Part shown: piece after piece, positions 1-5,775 of the stretch
Layout of the letters: each line of letters opens with the position of its first letter
Position numbering within the stretch: the first letter of the stretch is position 1
From: Streptomyces anandii JCM 4720
Lineage (GTDB): Bacteria; Actinomycetota; Actinomycetes; Streptomycetales; Streptomycetaceae
Assembly (NCBI RefSeq): GCF_014650655.1
Contig: NZ_BMVJ01000007.1
Span: 287,720 to 342,356, forward strand
Reading direction: 5' to 3'
Length of the DNA: 54,637 bases
Made by a program: the position numbers and the translations under genes
The notes under the pieces: model-generated
Database searches by the model: none
Seen by the model: only the letters and a program-made list of their open reading frames with translations
What the model was told of the DNA's origin: nothing

Positions 1-221
1 CCGGGCTCGGACTCACCCTCGTCGCCCAGCAGGCCGCGCTGCACCGGGGGAGCGTCACGGTGACCGACGCGCCCGGCGGCACCGGCGCGCGCTTCGAGGT
101 GCGGCTGCCCTCGGGCGGCGGCGCGCTGCCCGTGCGGCGGGACTGGCTGATCGGCACGGCCGGAACCGCCCGGAGGGCCGGGGCAAACCGGTCACAGAGT
201 TTCCCCAAAGACCGTCCCTAG
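1..221 (+). CDS. Sensor histidine kinase, C-terminal end only (partial)
   Basis: An open frame enters from the left edge (frame begins at base 3) and stops with TAG at 219-221, giving about 72 residues. It opens with a G2-box-like GLGLTLVAQQAALHRGSV, followed by a GGTGARFEVRLP strand. This is the end of an HATPase_c ATP-binding domain of a two-component sensor kinase, membrane bound in most families. The last roughly 30 residues after RLPSGGG look like an unstructured tail. The upstream receptor part lies outside the window, so the signal sensed cannot be told. The following gene starts 60 bp downstream on the same strand. Confidence 0.75.
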   Translation, partial: GLGLTLVAQQAALHRGSVTVTDAPGGTGARFEVRLPSGGGALPVRRDWLIGTAGTARRAGANRSQSFPKDRP

Positions 222-280
222 CCTGCGATCGCGACGGGCGGACGACGGGCCGTCCCGCGACCGGACGGAGGACGGAAGAG

Positions 281-700
281 ATGCACGCACCACGACGGAC
301 ACGCACGCTGCTGACGGCACTCGCCGTGACGGCGGCCCTGGCGGGCACCACCGGGGTGGCCGCCGCCGACAGCACCCCGGCCCCCGCGGCCAGTGCCGGC
401 GCGCAGCACTCCGGTGACGGGGCGAAGGCGCTGTGCAAGCGCGTGCCCAAGCTGGACCGGCGGATCGACCGGGCCCTGAAGCGGCTGGACGCGGGGGCCG
501 GCACGCGGGGCTCGATCTCCCGGCTGGAGAAGCGCGTCGACAACGCCAAGAAGGCCGGCCACACCGAGATCGCCACCTATCTCCAGGACCGCCTGGACTT
601 CCGCAAGTCGCTGCGGAACAACCTGGAGAAGCGGCAGAAGGACCTCGCCGCCGTGAAGACCTGGTGCGCGGCGAACGGCGACGGCAAGGCGGCGGGCTGA
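281..700 (+). CDS. Secreted small helical protein of unknown function
   Basis: 139 residues. The N-terminus has an Arg-rich start (MHAPRRTRT), a hydrophobic stretch LLTALAVTAALAG and an Ala-X-Ala-type cleavage region (GVAAADS), so this looks like a Sec signal peptide with cleavage near residue 28. The mature part contains CKRVPKLDRRIDRALKRL, a long charged amphipathic helix region and a C-terminal WC pair, so the two Cys could form a disulfide. I do not recognise the family. A purine-rich AGGACGGAAGAG lies just before the ATG. Its TGA overlaps the ATG of the following lipoprotein gene by one base (TGATG), so the two are probably translationally coupled and work together at the cell surface. 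Confidence 0.75.
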   Translation: MHAPRRTRTLLTALAVTAALAGTTGVAAADSTPAPAASAGAQHSGDGAKALCKRVPKLDRRIDRALKRLDAGAGTRGSISRLEKRVDNAKKAGHTEIATYLQDRLDFRKSLRNNLEKRQKDLAAVKTWCAANGDGKAAG

Positions 701-984
701 TGCGGGCCCGGTGGGCGGCGGGCACGGCGGCGTCGGTGTCGCTGCTCGTGGCGCTCACCGCGGGCTGCGCCCACCACACCGGAACGCCGGCCGAGGCGGC
801 ATCGTCGTCCACCGGGACCACCGGGACCACCGGGACCGCCGGGACCGCCGGCACCGGCGCGTCCTCCGCGCCCGCGCCGGGCGCGACGCCCTCGGGCTAC
901 GCCGACATGGAGAAGAAGGTGGACGCCGCCGAGTCCGCGGCGGCGGCCGCCGACAAGGACGCGACGAGCGACGCCGACCGCTGA
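700..984 (+). CDS. Small putative lipoprotein
   Basis: 94 residues, starting at the ATG that shares its A with the upstream TGA. The N-terminus (MRARWAAGT, a hydrophobic run SVSLLVAL, then LTAGC) is a lipoprotein signal peptide with lipobox L-T-A-G-C near residue 23, so the mature protein should be lipid-anchored outside the membrane. After the Cys come Thr/Gly/Ser/Ala-rich low-complexity sequence (repeats of TGT and AGT) and a short helix YADMEKKVDAAESAAAAADKDA. No catalytic domain is visible. It probably pairs with the secreted helical protein encoded immediately upstream. The sequence is short and low in complexity, so function is unknown. Confidence 0.7.
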   Translation: MRARWAAGTAASVSLLVALTAGCAHHTGTPAEAASSSTGTTGTTGTAGTAGTGASSAPAPGATPSGYADMEKKVDAAESAAAAADKDATSDADR

Positions 985-1007
985 CGTGACCCGGCCTGAC
1001 CCGCCTT

Positions 1008-1031
1008 GCGCCCCCGGTCCGCCGGGGGCGC
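1008..1031. terminator. Intrinsic terminator-like hairpin
   Basis: Perfect 10-bp inverted repeat, GCGCCCCCGG at 1008-1017 and CCGGGGGCGC at 1022-1031, with a 4-base loop. It lies between the lipoprotein gene (end 984) and the convergent adenosyltransferase gene (end 1067), so it can serve both strands. No strong U tract follows, as is common in Streptomyces. Confidence 0.6.
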
Positions 1032-1066
1032 GCAGGCGCCGGCCCGGCCCGCCCGGGGGCGCGGGG

Positions 1067-1639
1067 TCAGCGTTCGCCGCCCGGGACCCACAGCACGTCC
1101 CCGGTCTCTTTGTTGGCCGTGCGGGCCAGGATGAACAGGAGGTCCGAGAGGCGGTTGAGGTAGGTCGCGGTGAGGGGGTTCATCGTCTCGCCGTGGGCCT
1201 CGAGCGCGGTCCACGTCGAGCGCTCGGCCCGGCGGACCACCGTGCACGCCTGATGGAGCAGGGCCGCGCCCGGGGTGCCGCCGGGGAGGATGAAGGAGCG
1301 CAGCTTCTCCAGTCGCTCGTTGAAGCGGTCGCAGTCCGCCTCCAGCCGGTCGACGTAGAACTGCTCCACCCTGAGCGGCGGGAACTCCGGGTTCTCCACC
1401 ACCGGCGTGGCGAGGTCCGCGCCCACGTCGAACAGGTCGTTCTGCACCCGGGTGAGGACCTTGACGATCTCCTCTTCGAGACCGCCCAGCGCGATCGCCG
1501 TGCCGATCACGGCGTTCGCCTCGTTGGCGTCGGCGTAGGCCGAGATCCGCAGATCGGTCTTGGCGACCCGGCTCATGTCGCCCAGGGCCGTCGTGCCCTT
1601 GTCGCCGGTCCTGGTGTAGATGCGCGTCAGATTGACCAT
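1067..1639 (-). CDS. Cob(I)alamin adenosyltransferase, PduO type
   Basis: 190 residues from the ATG at 1639 (MVNLTRIYTRTGDKGTTALGD). An upstream in-frame start exists but would add 13 residues before the conserved start. PduO-type ATP:cob(I)alamin adenosyltransferases make adenosylcobalamin, the cofactor of acyl-CoA mutases. Visible hallmarks are the N-terminal TRTGDKGTT (ATP site), FILPGGTPGAALLHQA, the CTVVRRAER motif and the C-terminal YLNRLSDLLFILART. Length fits the family. The gene lies downstream of the ABC exporter on the same strand, 13 bp after the permease stop, so it may be cotranscribed. A functional partner, the B12-dependent isobutyryl-CoA mutase subunit, is at 29.2 kb. No cobalamin riboswitch is visible nearby. 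Confidence 0.93.
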   Translation of the reverse strand: MVNLTRIYTRTGDKGTTALGDMSRVAKTDLRISAYADANEANAVIGTAIALGGLEEEIVKVLTRVQNDLFDVGADLATPVVENPEFPPLRVEQFYVDRLEADCDRFNERLEKLRSFILPGGTPGAALLHQACTVVRRAERSTWTALEAHGETMNPLTATYLNRLSDLLFILARTANKETGDVLWVPGGER

Positions 1640-1652
1640 GCGGCCAGCGTAG

Positions 1653-2388
1653 TTACGCCCCGGCCGTACGGAAGACACGTGTGCCCACGATCACGGAGAG
1701 CGCCGCGAAGCCGACGGCCACGAGGACGCCGTAGAGCATGTGCGGGCTCGTGTACCGGCCGACGTACGCGTCGCGTACCGCGTCGACCAGATAGCGGAAC
1801 GGCACGAAGTGCGACAGCACGTCCAGCCAGCGCGGTGCCAGGCTCATCGGCAGCATCAGGCCGGACAGCAGCATGGACGGCATCGACACCATGTTGATCA
1901 GCGGGCCGAACTCCTGCGGGGTGCGCACCCGCATGCCGAGCGCGTACGACAGCGAGGCCAGCGACAGCGTGAGCAGGGCCACGAAGGCGAAGCCGATCAG
2001 GATGCCCGTCAGTGGCGCCCGCAGGCCCATCACCAGGGCGGCGAGCACCAGCAGCACCGCCTGGAAGACGAACACCGTGGCGTCCCGCAGCACCCTGCCG
2101 AGCAGGAGGGCCAGACGGCTGACCGGGGTCACGCGCATGCGCTCGACCACCCCCTGGCCGTTCTCCATGATGACCGCGAAGCCCGCGAACAGCGCCCCGA
2201 ACAGCCCGAGTTGGAGCAGCAGACCGGGGACGAGCACCTGCCAGGAGCTGCCCCGGGCGCCCAGCGGCAGCCCGGTGAGCAGCGGGCCGAAGAACAGCAG
2301 GTAGAGCAGCGGGGTGAGCACCCCGAAGAGCAGCGCGAAGCGGGAGCGCAGGGACTGGCGGGCGTAGCGGCCGTAGATCAGGGCCGTG

Positions 2389-2402
<14 letters not shown>
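1653..2402 (-). CDS. ABC-2 type exporter permease (DrrB-like)
   Basis: 249 residues with about six hydrophobic segments and the ABC-2 family pattern: cytoplasmic N-terminus MLLHDTALIYGRYARQSLRSR, a membrane segment LFGVLTPLLYLLFFGPLL, then an ENGQGVVERMRVTPVSRLALLLGRVLRD cytoplasmic loop that matches the NodJ/DrrB permease signature. It forms the membrane part of a two-gene exporter with the ATPase encoded immediately upstream. Its ATG lies 14 bp inside the end of the ATPase gene, indicating coupled translation. The substrate is unknown. DrrAB-like pairs export lipophilic drugs or lipids, and the divergent TetR gene suggests drug- or metabolite-responsive control. Confidence 0.88.
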
Positions 2403-3171
<769 letters not shown>

Positions 3172-3251
3172 GGCCCCTACAAAAACAGAGTCTCCACAAT
3201 TTTGCAATGACCCCAAGTTTTCAGGAAGTCCAGGGAAGCTAGGATTCGGCC
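3172..3251. promoter_or_regulatory. Divergent promoter region of ABC exporter and TetR gene
   Basis: This 80-bp gap is noticeably AT-richer than its surroundings. On the plus strand TAGGAT at 3240-3245 is a good -10 hexamer placed 7 bp before the TetR ATG at 3252, so the TetR mRNA is probably leaderless; no Shine-Dalgarno sequence is visible. The palindrome TTGCAA (3202-3207) and GAG-T-CTC (3188-3194) lie mid-gap and could be part of an operator. The exact operator is not clear. Confidence 0.5.
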
Positions 3252-3893
3252 ATGGCAGAGGGGCTCAGGGAACGGAAGAAGCGGCGGACCAGGCAGTACA
3301 TCTCGGACGTGGCCACCGGGCTGTTCGTCGAGCGCGGCTTCGACGCCGTGACGGTCGCCGAGGTCGCCGAGGCCGCCGACGTCTCCGTGAACACGGTCTA
3401 CAACTACTTCCCGGCCAAGGAGGACCTCTTCCTCGACCGCTCCAGCGGTGTCGTCGACCGGCTCGCGCGCTGGGTGCGCGGCCGCGACGAGGGGGAGCCG
3501 GCGGCGCGCGCGGTGCTGCGGGAGCTGCGTGGCGAGGTCGAGGCGGTCTCGCCCCGGGTCGGGCTGTTCTCCGGGTACGCGGCCTTCATGCGCGTCGTCG
3601 AGCAGGCGCCCGCGCTGCGCTCCCGGCTGTGGGCGATCGGCCAGGAGGTGCAGGCCAACCTCGAGGCGGCGCTGCGCGAGGAGACCGGCGCGGGGGACGG
3701 CGACCCGCTGCCGCAGCTGATGGCGGGTCAGATCGGCTGGGCGCACAGCACCGTCATGGCCGTCATCGGGCGGGAGATGGCCAAGGGGCGCAATCCGCGC
3801 GAAGTGTCCCGAGAGGCGCTGGACCTGCTCGACGACATCGAGGACCTGTTGAGCGAAAAGGTGCTCAACTACGCCGTCCGAGGCGCGGCGTGA
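3252..3893 (+). CDS. TetR/AcrR-family transcriptional regulator
   Basis: 213 residues. The N-terminal TetR helix-turn-helix is clear: RERKKRRTRQYISDVATGLFVERGFDAVTVAEVAEAADVSVNTVYNYFPAKEDLFLDR (about residues 5-60). The remaining 150 residues form a helical ligand domain without recognisable specificity. It most likely represses the divergent ABC exporter (ATG at 3171) and itself from the shared 80-bp gap. The ATG at 3252 sits 7 bp after a -10 hexamer, implying a leaderless transcript. A ligand could be a drug, dye or acyl-CoA; nothing in the sequence decides. Confidence 0.93.
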   Translation: MAEGLRERKKRRTRQYISDVATGLFVERGFDAVTVAEVAEAADVSVNTVYNYFPAKEDLFLDRSSGVVDRLARWVRGRDEGEPAARAVLRELRGEVEAVSPRVGLFSGYAAFMRVVEQAPALRSRLWAIGQEVQANLEAALREETGAGDGDPLPQLMAGQIGWAHSTVMAVIGREMAKGRNPREVSREALDLLDDIEDLLSEKVLNYAVRGAA

Positions 3894-4001
3894 CGCCTGC
3901 GGGTGTGATGTCCGTCATCTGAGACGTGACGCGCATTACTTACTGGTCACACAGCCCCGCGCGGGCGCTAGTGTCCGCTCCAGAGCCGAACGTAAGCAGT
4001 G

Positions 4002-4015
4002 TGTAAGCGCTCACA
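4002..4015. promoter_or_regulatory. LacI-type (cre-like) operator upstream of 3-hydroxybutyryl-CoA dehydrogenase
   Basis: TGTAAGCGCTCACA fits the degenerate catabolite-responsive element pattern TGWAANCGNTNWCA at every position. It sits inside a wider imperfect palindrome, GTGTG...CACAC (3999-4016), with an AGCGCT core. It lies 130 bp before the GTG of the dehydrogenase and about 30 bp after a possible -10 (TAGTGT, 3970-3975). A LacI-family repressor is inferred; none is encoded in this window. Confidence 0.5.
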
Positions 4016-4083
4016 CCGCCGTCGCCGGCGCGGCCGCACGGCAGCCGCGCACTCGTACGACCACCGCACGGCGAACCGTTCAG

Positions 4084-4122
4084 CAGTCGTCCGCAATCGT
4101 CATCAGTCGTCCGCAATCGTCA
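4084..4122. repeat. Two 19-bp direct repeats, period 20
   Basis: CAGTCGTCCGCAATCGTCA occurs at 4084-4102 and again at 4104-4122, exactly identical, followed by a degenerate third start (GCACTCGT). The repeats end about 10 bp before the ribosome binding site AAAGGGGAG of the dehydrogenase, so they lie in the likely 5' untranslated region. Confidence 0.8.
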
Positions 4123-4146
4123 GCACTCGTTCAAAGGGGAGTCGGA

Positions 4147-4995
4147 GTGGCACGGAAGCTCGCCGTCATCGGAGCCGGTCTCATGGGGTCCGGCATCGCC
4201 CAGGTCTCCGCGCAGGCGGGCTGGGACGTCGTCCTGCGGGACGTCACCGACGAGGCACTGAGGCGTGGCACGGACGGCATCAAGGCGTCGTACGACAAGT
4301 TCGTGAGCAAGGGCAAGCTGGCGGCAAAGGACGCCGAGGCCGCCCTCGCCCGCATCACCGCCACCACCGACCTGGACGCGGCCGCCGACGCGGACGTCGT
4401 CGTCGAGGCCGTCTTCGAGAAGCTCGAGGTCAAGCACGAGATCTTCCGCACCCTCGACAAGCTGGTGCGCGAGGACGCCGTGCTCGCCTCCAACACCTCC
4501 GCCATCCCGATCACCAAGATCGCGGCCGTCACCGAGCGCCCCGAGCGGGTCGTCGGCGTCCACTTCTTCTCGCCGGTGCCGATGATGCAGCTCGTCGAGC
4601 TCGTGCGCGGCTACAAGACCAGCGACGAAGCCCTCGCCATCGCACGGGAGTTCGCCGAGTCCGTCGGCAAGACCTGCATCGTCGTCAACCGGGACGTGGC
4701 CGGCTTCGTGACGACCCGTCTCATCTCGGCGCTCGTCGTCGAGGCCACCAAGCTCTACGAGTCGGGCGTCGCCACCGCCGAGGACATCGACCTCGCCTGC
4801 AAGCTGGGCTTCGGGCACGCCATGGGCCCGCTGGCCACCGCCGACCTCACCGGCGTCGACATCCTGCTGCACGCCACCGGCAACATCTACACCGAGACCC
4901 AGGACGAGAAGTTCGCCCCGCCGGAGCTGATGCGCCGGATGGTTGACGCCGGTGACATCGGGCGCAAGAGCGGGCAGGGCTTCTACAAGCACTGA
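4147..4995 (+). CDS. 3-hydroxybutyryl-CoA dehydrogenase
   Basis: 282 residues, GTG start with a good ribosome binding site AAAGGGGAG. It oxidises or reduces 3-hydroxyacyl-CoA / acetoacetyl-CoA with NAD(P)(H). The N-terminal Rossmann fold carries GAGLMGSGIAQ (residues 9-19). The catalytic region contains ASNTSAIPI, the active-site histidine in GVHFFSPVPMMQLVELV, and the C-terminal 3HCDH domain NRDVAGFVTTRLI followed by GFGHAMGPLATADLTGVDILL. Length matches single-function HbdA/FadB2 enzymes. In Streptomyces this step connects acetoacetyl-CoA with crotonyl/butyryl-CoA and the ethylmalonyl-CoA route. It stands alone, behind a long upstream region (3894-4146) with a cre-like palindrome and direct repeats, so carbon-source control is likely. 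Confidence 0.93.
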   Translation: MARKLAVIGAGLMGSGIAQVSAQAGWDVVLRDVTDEALRRGTDGIKASYDKFVSKGKLAAKDAEAALARITATTDLDAAADADVVVEAVFEKLEVKHEIFRTLDKLVREDAVLASNTSAIPITKIAAVTERPERVVGVHFFSPVPMMQLVELVRGYKTSDEALAIAREFAESVGKTCIVVNRDVAGFVTTRLISALVVEATKLYESGVATAEDIDLACKLGFGHAMGPLATADLTGVDILLHATGNIYTETQDEKFAPPELMRRMVDAGDIGRKSGQGFYKH

Positions 4996-5018
4996 GACCG
5001 CACAGCCCCTCACCGGCA

Positions 5019-5034
5019 TCACCCGTCAGGGTGA
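5019..5034. promoter_or_regulatory. Short inverted repeat between dehydrogenase and STAS gene
   Basis: TCACCC (5019-5024), GTCA loop, GGGTGA (5029-5034): a perfect 6-4-6 palindrome 23 bp after the dehydrogenase stop. It is too short and lacks a T tract for a convincing terminator, so an operator for the STAS gene is equally possible. Confidence 0.3.
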
Positions 5035-5141
5035 ATTCGGTATCGGTTCGCTTACAAGCAGCAACCGGACCGCCACACAAGCAGTCAGACGTTGCACAGC
5101 CACCGTCATGGAGCACGCCACCGCAGTCACGGGGAGCGCAT

Positions 5142-5465
5142 ATGTACATCAGGGGCGACCACGCCGAGCTGGTCGTCGGGGGCCGCCTCGACGTCCGCAG
5201 CGCGGCGGACGCCCGTACGGTCCTGCACTCGGCCGTCGACGGCGGTGCCGGAGACCTCGTCCTCGACCTGTCCGGGCTCGACTCCTGGGACGCCACCGGA
5301 CTCGGCGTCATCATGGGCGCACACCGGCGCGCCGGCCGCTGCGGCCGGCGGCTGGTGCTGCGCGCGGTGCCTCCGCAGATGCAGCGCCTGCTGGTGGCCA
5401 CCCGGCTGCACCGCATCCTCGCCATCGAGGGCGGCATCGGGGTCGAGTCCCTGCCCCGCGTCTGA
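5142..5465 (+). CDS. STAS-domain protein (anti-sigma-factor antagonist-like)
   Basis: 107 residues from the ATG at 5142, preceded by GGGGAGC; a longer frame to 5031 has no conserved content. The sequence is one STAS domain: GRLDVRSAADARTVL, a strand DLVLDLSGLDSWDATGLGVIMGAHRRA, then RLVLRAVPPQMQRLL. In SpoIIAA/RsbV proteins the residue phosphorylated by the partner kinase sits in the D-S-x-G-x motif. Here the equivalent is DSWDATGLGV, with Thr rather than Ser at the candidate phospho-site. No anti-sigma kinase or sigma factor gene is adjacent, so the partner must be elsewhere. Inference: it takes part in a partner-switching or anti-sigma network. Confidence 0.85.
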   Translation: MYIRGDHAELVVGGRLDVRSAADARTVLHSAVDGGAGDLVLDLSGLDSWDATGLGVIMGAHRRAGRCGRRLVLRAVPPQMQRLLVATRLHRILAIEGGIGVESLPRV

Positions 5466-5775
5466 CCCCTCCTCACGGGCGATGGCCCCGCCGCCGGAAC
5501 CGGTCGTTCCGTACAGGTGTGAAGCGGGCGACGCGGGAGACCCGGGCGGACGTCGTCGAAACGTACGACGCGTGCAATCCTCATGAGACTGTGACGTCTC
5601 GGACTGCGCGGTACCCCGGGCTGTCGTAGATACTGTGCGAAGGTTTAGGGTTCGGTCGCCCGCTGCCATGCAACCCTCGAGCGGGCCCGGACCAGAAGCG
5701 ACAGCGCGGAGTGCGGCAAGGCCGGGAGGGGCTGGCCGGTGTCAGCACACGACGCTTTTGGGGGGCTTGGAACCT
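5466..5775. other. 310-bp intergenic region upstream of the STAND-like ATPase gene
   Basis: No gene is supported here. TAGATA at 5627-5632 is a plausible -10 hexamer for the downstream gene. CGTCGT (5551-5556) and ACGACG (5565-5570) form a short inverted repeat with an 8-base spacer. The ATG at 5776 has only a weak GGGGG-type ribosome binding site at 5761-5765. Confidence 0.4.

Noticed and set aside
1640..1652. Cobalamin riboswitch near the adenosyltransferase or icmA
   Set aside because: The gap before the adenosyltransferase is 13 bp and the icmA leader is apparently absent; no B12-box-like sequence is seen.
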